64,000 nt of DNA from Spirodela intermedia (Eukaryota; Streptophyta; Magnoliopsida; Alismatales; Araceae). The notes below the pieces were generated by a model. It saw only the letters and a list, made by a program, of their open reading frames with translations, did not search any database and was not told the origin of the DNA. The DNA lies in NCBI GenBank assembly GCA_902729315.2, contig LR746279.1, positions 3,252,501 to 3,316,500 on the forward strand. Reading direction: 5' to 3'. Below are positions 53,601 to 64,000 of this stretch, one piece after another. A program made the translations under genes and the position numbers. Each line of letters begins with the position of its first letter. Within the stretch, counting starts at the first letter, position 1.

Positions 53601-53935
53601 TTTTGATCGTTAATAATGTGACCCCAATCATTTAATAAAGAAGATTGATATAGTGAGTTTGTTGTAAGTATTAAGTATTTAAAATATATAAGTAGCATAT
53701 ATAAATAAACATCAATATTAGATGATAACTCATCAAGAAATTTTTTATTTGTAATTATCAAATCCAACAGTATCAAGTGACATTTCACTCTCTCTCATTT
53801 GGTAATTTTCTACAAGAAGAAAAATTAGTAAATGATGAGGTTTGAATTTCTCACAAACTAGAGGATTGTATAATGAGAGACATTATTTTAATTTATGTTA
53901 GAAGTAGAATGGAGATTGAGTTTTGGTTTTGTATT
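50694..53935 (+). pseudogene. Duplicated segment, unit B: heavily decayed copy
   Basis: The 5' part (50694 to about 51420) follows unit A in order: ATCAACGAGCTC, AGTTGTTTGACCCAATCATC for the A sequence with CCCAGTCACCC, and AGCTCATTGAAGAACCAC over the frame 1 start. The end of frame 1 is recognisable as CCACCTACTCCTTTGATGTGA. The signal-peptide part is deleted. The 3' end of the unit reappears at about 53775-53935 (TTGGTAATTTTCTACAAGAA and GAGGATTGTATAATGAGAGA). The DNA between (about 51420-53775) is unrelated AT-rich sequence, probably inserted. Most differences are C to T or G to A. Confidence 0.65.
51887..51996. repeat. Cluster of CCTTGAATCCACAAGG-like motifs
   Basis: Copies start at 51887, 51929 (CCTGAATCCACAA), 51959 (CCTTGGAGTCCACAAGG) and 51981 (CCTTGAGTCCACA). 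Related copies lie at 50238 and 50271. The CCTTG/CAAGG ends are inverted repeats of each other. This looks like part of a repetitive element of unknown type. Confidence 0.6.
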
Positions 53936-56282
53936 ATGGCAATGTATTTTTACGCCATTTCTAGGCTAAAAAATATGTGAATAAAAAATCTTCAACAAGA
54001 AATTTGTTAGTAATGAATATTATTTGCCAATGCTTCATTGAGTGTAAGGGCACGGTTGTTAAGCAAATCCAAGAAAATAATCATATTGATTTTCATAACC
54101 AGATATCATATGTTTTGTCATTTTAAATAACCATTGAGCCACACATAAGTGTCTCATCATACACATTTCAGAAATAATGTTCAATTTTTTTTAACAATTT
54201 TTAAAATGAGTGTATCATCAAAAGTTTTTAGTAGAAAACCTTTTGCTGATATATTCAGAGAAAATAATGTTGGAATAGTACATTATGCAATCAAGGTAAT
54301 TTAAAATTCCCTAGTATACAAATGAACATAAGCAAATAGCTTAATTTAAATAGCATGTATGTAATCACTCTGAAGAATTCAGTTTTATCAGGTCCATAAC
54401 AAAAGTGATGATACATGCTATTTAATCATGTAAAATAAATATTATCATTGTATTACATTGTATTTCCTAGTTTTATATCAAATATAAATTAGCATAGAAA
54501 CATGCAGGCAAATAACTTGCTGAGTTATTTAATTTTCTATCCATCTTTGACACTGACAGAGTTGTGAAGTGAAATCTCGTCCATAAATCTATAAGAAACA
54601 AAATTTCTAGGAAGATACTATGTCTTGAATCTACTGATAGCAGAATCCACTAGCAACCATATACAATCTTGAAATCATAATAGTAAATACTTGCCTTGTG
54701 GCTACAACCGGGGGCTTTTAAATAAGTTGAATTTTTGTTAGGACTCTCCTAAAAACGCCATTTAATTACGCTGGCACTTTAACAGATTTAAGGTGTATTA
54801 ACCAAAATGAAAATTATAAAAAGTAGGAAAATAAGTTAAACTGGGAAAACTAGTCTCTGACACACGAGTGTTTTATTATGGGCCAAATCTGATTTCTGCC
54901 TTTTATGGCATTCTGATCTTTGTAGGCCATCTTTGAAACTTCATGGATTTTCGATTTTTTGGTCACATAAGTCAAAAAATCTTTGGCCCTTGTCGTATTT
55001 GATGTCCTACATCAATGTGATATACCATAAATTACGAAGGAACAATACTAAACTTTGGGATGAGCAAGAAGAGGACCAACTGTAAGGTTAATACTACATG
55101 TACTGCATTATTGACTTGACCTTCCTGGATACAGTTCCCAGAGAAAATGACAACGGACCAGCCAAGATCTTCTTGGAAACGCATTTCAAAAAAGAGAGGA
55201 AGTTGTAATGATGAAGATTCCGGTAGATTAGGAACTTTCACATGAAAATTTGTCATTATTTTTACCACCTTTGTTTGTCTAATCTCAATATCGATTTAGA
55301 TTCTTTCGAACCCAAAAGGATTATATGTTCATGTTGTTGGCGTGATCAAGGAGTCTAAACAGCAGAGATCTGATCTGACAATGGAAGATAAACAGAGGCT
55401 GTAACATCTTGACCACAGACAAAATACAATGTGCGAAAGAGCGAACAAGGTGAAATATCTATGACTTACAAATCAAGGGACCACTTAGACACTAAAGTCA
55501 ATACGGAGACCCAGCACAGACAAGGTTGATATGACAAGTAGCTCAATTATAGACAGAGTAAAGAGCAAATAAAGATACATACCTCTTATCTTATGCCATT
55601 AAAAATACTAAATCGTTGTCATTGACGAAAAAGCAGCGCAACTTCTATTTCGTATCTCATTTGTTCTCAGGTCAACGTTGTTACGTGTGATGGTTGGTAA
55701 GAAAAGATATCGTGACGCTTCCCGTCTTTACTGTCCTCACAGATTTTGGCCTTAGTGGACGCTTCGACGCAATTGCTTGACGTAGTTTCTCCTCCTCACC
55801 AACATCGGGTGAGCCGGTGAACTGAAAAAATAAGTAACCTTCACTACATGAATTTCTTCTTCTGCCAGCACATGTTGTGTACATGTATGAACGAAGATAC
55901 GTGTTGTCTTGCTAGAAAAACACTCAAGGAACCCAGTTTGTGTCTCACTTCCTGTATAAAATATAGAAAAACTAAATCCTTCGGGCGAGTGCCATAAGGC
56001 AACGTAGAGAGGTTGCTTGTACCATGCTCACCATTTTCTATCCTGGGAGAGCACAATACGACGGCGGGAAACCATTGTTAGTGATTCTAGCTGGCCCTTT
56101 CCTGTGGGCGTAGGAAACAGGGATTCTGCACCCCTTAACGGTTAGCATCCTAAGAGAGGTGCTCGTCGTCCATCGTGATCGAATCAGGTCGCATTCGGAT
56201 CATCTACCATGCAGCTTATAGATCGCTGATGTGACGTACCACGTCGTCTCTCCTGTCTGTCCTTTCCTCCTCCCCCCCTACC

Positions 56283-56326
<44 letters not shown>

Positions 56327-57460
56327 CTGCCTTCTTTTTCATCTGGGGAATGGTTCGGTTTTTCATTGGCCGTTGGTTTTCCTTCTATGTGACGATTTGC
56401 ACATCGGATATCATGGTTTAACAGAACTTGACAGCCAAGATTAGGCTTTCCTAATAGTCCAGATTATTGACATTTTTGGTCTTATGGAATAACCTTCGCT
56501 ATCATTGGAAGTTCATTCATCAAGTCTCACCAACTCGAGGAGAATCAAAGGATCGAGGCAGAGAAGAAACCGAGCTTATTACCTCAGAAAATGATAGCGG
56601 ACAGATTTATAAGCGAACTACAGAAACGAGGCTCCAACACAACGCTTGCTTCCAACACATGGCCTGTGTATTTCCCCGTACCGACCTTTGTATGGAAGGA
56701 TCCTTCATGCGGTAGTCAGACGACATGTTGATTTCCACGCTATAATGGCTGCGAAAACTTTTTTACTCGCAATTGAAGCAGTGCATTTGCATCCTGGTAT
56801 TTGAAGCAGTTTCATTATATCCATTAGAGTTTAGCTTTATTTATCAGGGAAATAGTTTCTTGGTTTTGATGATTCAGACTGTGTAATCGCTGTCTACGTA
56901 ATGGAAATAGTTCAAGTCCACAAATAGTGAGTGTGTCAACTAAGAAGGAGACTATGAAAAACTCTCAGTTTAAATAAAGTTACCAATTGCTCAACTTCTA
57001 TGGTAAATGTAGATTTGGAGTCAACGATGAGGTCAGCCTGCTCGAGGAAAATTAATCAACGATTGATGATCGTGGGATTCGGAAATCATCGAGGGGAGAG
57101 GAACAAAAAATTTGAATGGTTATTATGACATTAGAAACCACGAAATTGATTCTGCTTTACTGAGAAAAGATAGTATAAAATAATGTGTTCCAGGGCAGGA
57201 TTAAGGTCTGATGCCACATTCCGTTCGCTTTGGCGGTGGCATCTACCCGTCTTAGCACCTGATACTTGAGTAATTAGGCCGAAGTTCGGCCCCGTTAGTA
57301 GAATTCGATTCGTTTGAAGGGCTCGGAATTTTTGTGAACTCTCGCTGTGGCCTTCACCAGTGACGGTGGCCAGCCTCAGCTTGTTAAGTAGAGAAAAGAG
57401 GTTGCTCTCTCATCAGGCCACCCCCATCAGAAACCTTCAGAAACCTCAGGTTCCTATTTT
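53936..57460. other. AT-rich intergenic region between units B and C
   Basis: No gene could be supported. Two overlapping minus-strand frames at 55681-56056 have mixed, protein-like composition (one contains FTGSPDVGEEEKLRQAIAS), but no family was recognised and there is no clear exon structure. A CT microsatellite lies at about 56285-56322. Confidence 0.45.
56285..56322. repeat. (CT)n microsatellite
   Basis: CT run of about 19 units preceded by a C/CT-rich stretch. Confidence 0.9.
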
Positions 57461-57904
57461 TCTTCAACTTATTCTGAAAGTACCTTGGGAAAACGAAAGT
57501 CGACTTATGTCAGTGTTCTTGCTTTGATCACTGCGAAACATTAATGGTACCATGTCGAGAAGCTCAAAATTGAAGACCTGTTCTTCCCATCAAGTTTAAA
57601 TGATTTTCCTTGACCTCGAAGTTTGGAAAAACATTAAGGAAGGGGGAATAGACTGGCTCATATTTCTTTGTTCATACTTAAACTGTCCTTATCTCAACCA
57701 TAACCAGTGACTTGTTCTGTTTTTCTCACAGAATTGTCAACGTTGGTCGGTAAATCCGTTCATAGTCAAAATTCAAGAGCTGTTCCGTTGTATCCTTGGT
57801 TCCTCAATCTTCTGGACCTCCGGTTCTTTAAGGGGCGACATAGCGCTAAGACTGAGCTTGTTTTCGTAGGTTTCTTAGTCAGGAAAAGGAGATATCCGTA
57901 TCTC

Positions 57905-58054
57905 ATGGCGGAAGTGATAACACCGCGAAGAAACGCACTGGTTCCGGCGGCAGTCGCCCTGTCGCATCTCATGCTCGTCTCAATGTCGTCCGGTTGGGCC
58001 CCTCAGCTGACAAAGAAGTGTCCACTATCCTTTCTTGTTTCACGGAAACTATAG
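57905..58054 (+). pseudogene. Unit C frame 1: frame-shifted copy of the unit A 68 aa peptide
   Basis: The first about 30 codons align with the unit A gene at 47808 (ATGGCGGAAGTGATAACACC against ATGGCGGGAGCGAGAACACC), and the hydrophobic signal part is kept. Near the codons for Arg-Ser-Pro-Pro of unit A the frame shifts. The matching mature part (KEVSTILSCFTET against IIKESTPVFSATV) continues in another frame, while the ATG frame stops at 58054 after 49 codons. The C-terminal Pro-rich end of unit A is therefore lost. Confidence 0.5.
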
Positions 58055-58900
58055 TAGTCAAGGGGGAAAACGCACCTTCCTGGTCCTTGGTCACCTGTGG
58101 CCGAAAGTCATGCCTTCTTCATTGTTTGTGTCGAGAGACAATGGAAAAGTCATCGTTTCAAATAAATCTAGAGAACGCTCTCTAAGTTTTCCAACTACTT
58201 TCCCGACATGGAATTGTAATCAAATTTTGAATATGGCCATCTCAATTCTCCTGCTTCATCCCTTAACCTACATGAAATGTGTCTACATGGAAGTGTGTCG
58301 GCATTCTGCTTAAACAGGTTCGATGGCATAATCTAAAAAAGATAAAAGTACCAAGCTTGGTGCTACTGATGCGGTCATCAGTTGACTACAACATTGACAG
58401 TGAATCGAGAGGCACTTCAGGAAAGACTGTGAAGGGTGGCTCCATCACATGGGCCCAAGAAATAGGAGGCACATGCAAAGAGCATATTGGAGGATAAACC
58501 AAACAGTGAAGCCGTTCTTCTAAAGTTTAAGGATTTTCTTTTTTTTGTTCTTCGTGATGAAGAAGAGTGCTGTTTACATCAATGGGTCTTTCAAAATCAA
58601 ACCGTGATGTCAAATCAGGTCTAGAGAGATCCATCTTAAACAGTGTTTCCATTGTCCCTTGTCAGCCTTTGATAATTTCAACCTTTCTTCTATTAAACTA
58701 AAAGAATGGGCCCATTCTCATTGATCATCCTTTGCCGGTTTCAACCTTTTGTTTTCTTGCTCTCAAGGAGTTGCCCATTCTTCTCGACGAATCTCCGTTG
58801 ATAAATTAATTTCTTATTAACTACATGCGGTTCACTATTATCGTCAGTCAGAGTTCCAACAATTTGACTGTGAAAACGGTCTTCAACCACTCTTTGGTGC

Positions 58901-58910
58901 TATATATTTA
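58901..58910 (+). promoter_or_regulatory. Probable TATA box of the unit C frame 2 gene
   Basis: TATATATTTA about 70 bp upstream of the ATG at 58971. A start near 58932 would give a leader of about 40 nt. Unit A has only a weaker CTATAAGAG near 48470, further from its frame 2. Confidence 0.6.
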
Positions 58911-58970
58911 AGAACTGCCGCGAGTTTCATTCAGTCTTTGAGACAGGTACCACAGGAAGAAGGAGAGCTT

Positions 58971-59174
58971 ATGGCAAGGAAAATCATGCAGGCAAAGGGA
59001 GTGGCCGTGCTGGTAATTTTGCTCTCAATTATGTTACTGTTGTCTTCGTCTGCCGATGCAGCCCAAATGCTAAAGAGAATGAGGACAGCTTACGAGGAGT
59101 CTGCCTTACCCCATCATAATCACCATCCTTCGCATCCTGCCGCTCCTCCGGTACGGGTCCCGTGCTGCCCCTAG
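58971..59174 (+). CDS. Putative small secreted peptide ending PCCP, unit C frame 2, 67 aa
   Basis: The ATG at 58971 opens a 67-codon frame (a second ATG at 58986 would also keep the signal part). A basic N-terminus MARKIMQAKG is followed by a hydrophobic core at about 11-27 and a likely cleavage site after ADA or ADAA (residues 30-31). The mature peptide of about 36 residues starts AQMLKRMRTAYEESALP, has a His-rich stretch, then PAAPPVRVPCCP. The two adjacent cysteines at the very end are conserved in the related frame at 48592 (IRVPCCR), as are the RM.TAY and SALP blocks. It looks like a secreted peptide precursor; I do not recognise the family. A TATA box in good position supports expression. 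Confidence 0.55.
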   Translation: MARKIMQAKGVAVLVILLSIMLLLSSSADAAQMLKRMRTAYEESALPHHNHHPSHPAAPPVRVPCCP

Positions 59175-60740
59175 GACGGATGTCTTGTCTGGGGTTTTCT
59201 ACTCAGGTTCCTTAGGTTTGCCTTTCTGCCTATATTCAACCACCCCCCTCCCTCCCCCAATTCGCTCTCTTTCTCCGTCTTTCTTGTCAGTGCTTAATAT
59301 TCCTAGAGGTGTACAGGTGGGTGGAAAGAGAGAGTTTAGTATACAAACGAAAATCTTCTTTGACGTCTTTTACACATGCTCAAAAATTTGTTGGTTTCCT
59401 GCTCGAGATTGCGCTTGTACGAAATTATCAGAAACCCAACCGACGTCTAATCTGTGCGGACTATGGGTTATTTACGTTCCGTTGCGAAGTGTTTTGGTTA
59501 GGGTGATGGATCAGAATACGGATGACGAGATTGGGCTATTCCGGAGAGAAGGCTGGAAAGAACCGTCAGCCCATGATCCGCGACTTTTTCCGCTGGCGAA
59601 ATTAAGAGAATCAAAATGATCACACAGTTCTTCTGACACGCTGATGTTTCCTAACAACTCATTGACGGTCTGCCATATGAATGAATGGAAAACGAACATA
59701 TAGTCTGTTAAAACCTGTATTTCATTTCCAACATTCGGGGGGATATCATGGAAGAGACAATTCACTGGATTATTCACAGATATGCACATTAATCGAGATC
59801 CAAAGTATTATAAATCTGAAGACAACATATTTCGGTCCTGTCTCAATGTCCTTCAAATAAATTTCAATAAACAAACATCAAGGACCCTGAAAGGTACGGA
59901 TCCCCTGTACTGTGTTGGGGTAATTTATCACAGACTGCGTTAGCAGAACGCTTAAAGCTTCTTTTCTTAGGAGGCAATGGTTAATACACATTTTATCAAC
60001 TTTCATTGTTACCGTTAAAATTTTTATTATACAGAGAAGATCCGTTTGGCTCCTCCATTTTCTCGGGCCAACCTAATTCCATGTCAAGGATTATTGGACT
60101 CTGCGGTTCCTGCCTTGAATTTCACGATCTCGTGGACTCAATCAGCGCTGACTACTGAGCCTCACTACGAAATTAAACCGCGCTGAAATTCGAGAAACAT
60201 GACCGTGGTGTCGGTCTTACCCCGTTCCTACATGCTAAAGAGACGCGGTACCATCTCAAGAACATCCAGCCGCAAGCTGACGAGAGATTCAGCTCGTGCT
60301 GGTACAGACAGATGCCCGAATGCCCGCAGCAACGGTTCACTAACTTGTCTTGGTGCTGTCCTCATTCCCAATTATCGCTGACCTCAAACGCCTTCGTTGG
60401 GTCATGCTTGCCCTTGTAGTGTCACAACTACCAAGAGGCTGGACACTTTGAAGACCGAAGCCAGCACCAAGCCCGCAGCGCCTGTATTGAAGGCTCTCTG
60501 TATCTACACAATTCCATTTAATGATCTAACTGGGTAATTCGAAGTCTGACGGCGTCAGTGACGCCTTATGCAAGTAGTGAGATGTTTTAGTCTTTTTCAC
60601 TAAGTAATTGCTTGTTGTTTATATTGATTACGTGCAAGAAGGCATATCAGTAAACAATGAAGTTTGCTTTCGCTCACAGAGTGGAGGATTGTTTATAGTA
60701 AGAGACCTTGTTGTGCGCGTCTGTAATGGAATGCATATTT
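59175..60740. other. Conserved non-coding part of unit C
   Basis: 3' flank of the peptide gene followed by the block 60031-60520 related to 49085-49540. Frames here (59185-59619, 60199-60381) are not conserved between the units. No domain is recognised. Confidence 0.5.
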
Positions 60741-63700
60741 AATTTTACTTGTCTTATGCAGGGCATTTAGATGACATTTGTAGGGGCACAGAGCAAGAGC
60801 TAACTGTGAAGTAAATACATGACAGCTTATGAGAAAACAAGGTGAATAGTAATTCGTCAACAGGTAATTAACTAGCAGGGAATAATATTTATTTACGCTT
60901 CAGCTTTCTGGATGGGTTTTTAGTTGATTGATTTTTACGGTCTAGGATTTTACCAAATGCAAGAAAATAATCATAGGTATTGTATCCACTATCAACTGAA
61001 AGAGCGAGATTCACTGCATTACCATGACTCACTCATAAATCAGCCTAAAGAGATGGATGAAAGTTCACGATATGGTATTCATTTTCATATTTCTAAAAAA
61101 CGACTAAACACACGTAAGCAATTCATCATATTTTCTGGGAGAATATGTTCAAATTATTTTTAGAACTATCGTCTAAAACGCCTGAAGCATTTGTGCATAT
61201 TTCCAGGTGTGAACCTATCTTGGCGAATTTAGGAAATCATTTGTGCATATTTCCGGTTGCCGGGTTCCTAAATCATCTGCCCCAAAAATATCACGTTTGG
61301 TTTCCTAATGTAGAAGCTTTATGACAGAACTGTAGAAAAATAGATGACTACTTTTATGGAAACCAAATTAATGGTTTAAGATAATTAACTCATTGTCGAC
61401 TTGAAACTAATATTTTCAGGTAGAATTATTTCAAGATTTATGCATTATGCAACTTATTGTTGACTTGAAATTAATATTTCTAGTTACCATGATTTCAAGA
61501 TTTATGTATTTTCCATTGGTTATTCACCTTGGAATAAAAAAACAGATTCTTTGCTAAATTCAAGGGATAAATTAATTATACAAGTTTAGATAAGTAAATT
61601 CAAATTTTCTAAGTTTACAAACACTAATTTGATAGGGTCTATACATTATAGGAAGACGACAAGTTGATTTATTAGTAGCCTTGATTTAAGTGCAATGTCA
61701 TAGACTTAAAAAAAAAAACTTATGACACTATTATCATTTGAAGTTGGGAATAATATTGATTCACCGATGGTATCACAAAAAGCAATATGGATGTCAATAA
61801 TTTTGAAAGATATCAACAACATGTATGTGCATCAATGGAATCAAAATTTATTACAATTTTGTTTTAGCTATATCTGTGCTAGAGAACTTGGTATTTCATG
61901 GAAGAACAAAGGACATCAAAATTCATCATTATTTTAAGTCGTAACAAAGTTTCAATCAATTCAATTGAGATGATGTCTTCTTCAACAAATGATCAAGTTG
62001 TAGATGGCTCTCCTTTATCCCCTCTTCTCACCCTCATATATAAAAGCTCCATCCCTCAAGAGATTTCATTTTTACGACTATTTTCTATTCCATGAACTCT
62101 TCACTAATGGATTTTAGGCAGTACTTAGATCAAGGGTTGACTTCATCAGCTCTTATTTTTTACTTTGATCAAGTATCTTCAAAATCTTCAATCTTTCCTC
62201 AAAACCTAGGTCCTAAGGTATTTCAGTACCTAAAGGTATTAGTCTCAAACATTTTTGAAGTGGTTTGACTTCCTACCTACATCCACTATTAAATACTACT
62301 CTTGTTCTTGGGTTTCACTCAACCAAATCTCTTGATCACAACCATTGTTTAATAGGTTCATCTCTCACAGAATTTCATATTGAAATTCTCTTCTGGATTA
62401 ATAACTCTAGATGACTCTCCTGAGTAATTAATTGAAGATTTAATCAGATTTTACTGCAAAGAATAAGGAAGAATTTCGTCAAGAATGTATTTTAATAGAT
62501 CCTTGAATGTTTGAAAATCCTCAACTTATTATTTTGTGATATTCGACCAGCTGAAAGCCTCTCACAATTTTCATCAAAAAATACATTTGGAAACGTAAAT
62601 GAAACTCATGAGGTTCTAAAGGGCCTAAAAGTGATCACACAAAAGCAATTAGCCAGTGTATAGCCATTGTATCAATAGAGAAATTAAATTTCAATCCTAT
62701 CCTCTTTTCTACCATTTTCAATTTTCAAATTCTTTCTAATTTATAATAAATTTGAACAGTTAGAAAACCAATATGATGTGTCTTTTTAATGGATTAGATA
62801 CCCTCATGAGAAACCAAAACATCATTTTTTAAAACCATAATGTCTATATTAAGAATGTATCAATTTGGTCTAGTATGGTAAGGATCTAATATCATTAAAG
62901 ATTTGATGACACATTTCTAAATAAATAAGGAATTAATTTAAATCACTTCAAAAAAAATATGATTATGAAATATATAGTTGAATATTACCTCAGTATATAT
63001 AAACATGATTTTGGTGAGTCACAATAGTTAACATATTTTTGGAAAGTTATTTATTAATATTTTAAATTTTTTATTTAGTATTGATAATTATAAATTACTA
63101 GTTACATCTATGCATTAATATCTTATATATAGATGCTAATTAATGGGTAGAGAATACAATTATACATATGTTACCAACTCATTATGACATTCATAATATT
63201 TTATTATTTAAGTCTTAATATATATTATTTTATTTATATTATGAGACTAACCCCACTTGACTTTTATGAACTCAATTAGTGATTCTCTCATATTTTCTTA
63301 ATAATTATTTGTTTGCAAAGACTTATGTGAGCTCTTATTATGAGTTGGAAGTAATAAAAGAAGCCCAAATCTTTAATCCAAGAAAAAGCCAAGTCTTATG
63401 AAGAGGGGCAACCTAATATGTTTACAAGCCCAAGAGAGGGCATCACCTTGGCCTAGCCAATATTGACTTAAAAAAGATATCAAGAGATGAGATATAGGAT
63501 GTCTATTCTAGAATACTTTAAGATGAGATTAAGAAAAAGATTAGAGTGCCACCCTCATGGAAAAATCTGGGCCATTCACTAAAAGAGTCAATTATTAATT
63601 ATAATCGTTTGTTAGAGGGGCCTAATTCTCTAGAAGTTTAAGTATTTCACTTTCTCTTAGAGGGTGCTTTTTGTCTCTCTTTAGAGTAGCAGCTAACCAA

Positions 63701-64000
63701 AGAAAAAAGAAGAAAAATCAAGGCCCGATCAATGGCATTCTTGTGCTCAAAATCATCATAGAGAAGAGACTATGTAGAGCACATCAAGATCATCACAGAT
63801 CAAGCATCACTTGACCTAGAACTAGAGCACAACAAGGTTTGTGCAAGATCTAGATATAGGATGTCTTTGTAATCTTTTCCATTGATAGATTAATTCTTAG
63901 TTCAAACTAGTTTTACTATTTATTATATCATTCTATTACATTAGATTCATTCTCTTTTATTTGCCACAGTTTTCATTTTTCTTCTCTTTACTCTTTTTAG
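60741..64000. other. AT-rich region at the right edge, no gene seen
   Basis: Short motif-free frames only. A diverged tandem duplication of about 65-70 bp lies at 61385-61510 (CATTGTCGACTTGAAACTAAT against TATTGTTGACTTGAAATTAAT), and a CATTTGTGCATATTTCC direct repeat at about 61188 and 61238. The last 700 bp have a more mixed composition that could be transposon-derived, but no element could be shown. Confidence 0.5.

Larger units (their letters stand above)
57470..60740 (+). repeat. Duplicated segment, unit C
   Basis: Second recognisable copy of the segment of unit A, about 10 kb downstream in the same orientation and with the same order: frame 1 start (57905), frame 2 (58971), the conserved block GAGAAGATCCGTT to GGCTCTCTGTATCT (60034-60505), and the end block with GGAGGATTGTTTATAGTAAGAG matching unit A and B ends. 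Spacing between frames 1 and 2 is longer here than in unit A (about 1.07 kb against 0.78 kb between starts). Confidence 0.75.

Noticed and set aside
55681-56056. Two overlapping minus-strand frames with protein-like composition
   Set aside because: No family match, no convincing splice sites and no neighbouring exons; kept only as a note in the spacer entry.

Overview
The window is nuclear DNA of a flowering plant. Five spliced or single-exon genes have the gene structures and protein families of land plants (NAT transporter, VFB/SKIP2 F-box protein, plastid phosphoglycerate dehydrogenase, small RNA degrading nuclease, IRX14 xylosyltransferase, eIF4A make six loci in all). Several first or single exons are very GC-rich (VFB, first exons of PGDH and IRX14, last exons of eIF4A) while introns and intergenic DNA are AT-rich. 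That contrast is typical of monocots, so a monocot, probably not a grass, is my best guess; this is inference from composition only. (GA/CT)n microsatellites are frequent, many beside gene 5' ends.

Layout. 1-4.2 kb: AT-rich DNA without a recognisable gene. 4.2-11.5 kb (-): a complete 14-exon nucleobase-ascorbate transporter. 11.5-14.0 kb: a shared divergent promoter region holding three tandem copies of a 160-190 bp unit. 14.0-15.7 kb (+): intronless VFB/SKIP2-type F-box/LRR gene. 15.7-20.6 kb: a GC-rich possible gene relic, then AT-rich repeats. 20.6-26.2 kb (-): five-exon 3-phosphoglycerate dehydrogenase. 28.3-34.3 kb (+): twelve-exon small RNA degrading nuclease. 35.0-35.4 kb: five tandem copies of an ~88 bp unit between convergent genes. 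35.5-38.4 kb (-): three-exon IRX14. 39.6-44.5 kb (+): eIF4A with a 3.2 kb leader intron. 45.8-46.3 kb: a 540 bp GA tract. 47.3-60.7 kb: two recognisable copies, plus one strongly decayed copy, of a segment that carries two small secreted-peptide-like reading frames. 60.7-64 kb: AT-rich DNA with no gene seen.

The six main genes are housekeeping or cell-wall genes that do not form one pathway: purine/ascorbate-type transport, ubiquitin ligase specificity, plastid serine synthesis, small RNA turnover, xylan synthesis and translation initiation. Exon boundaries were worked out by hand from reading-frame continuity, GT/AG borders and family protein sequence as remembered; each of the six gives a continuous frame of the expected family length.

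The least explained part is the 47-61 kb cluster. One unit keeps an intact first peptide frame and has lost the start of the second; the other unit keeps the second with its own TATA box and has a frame-shifted first. The third copy lies between them and is full of C-to-T and G-to-A changes. I do not recognise the peptide families.
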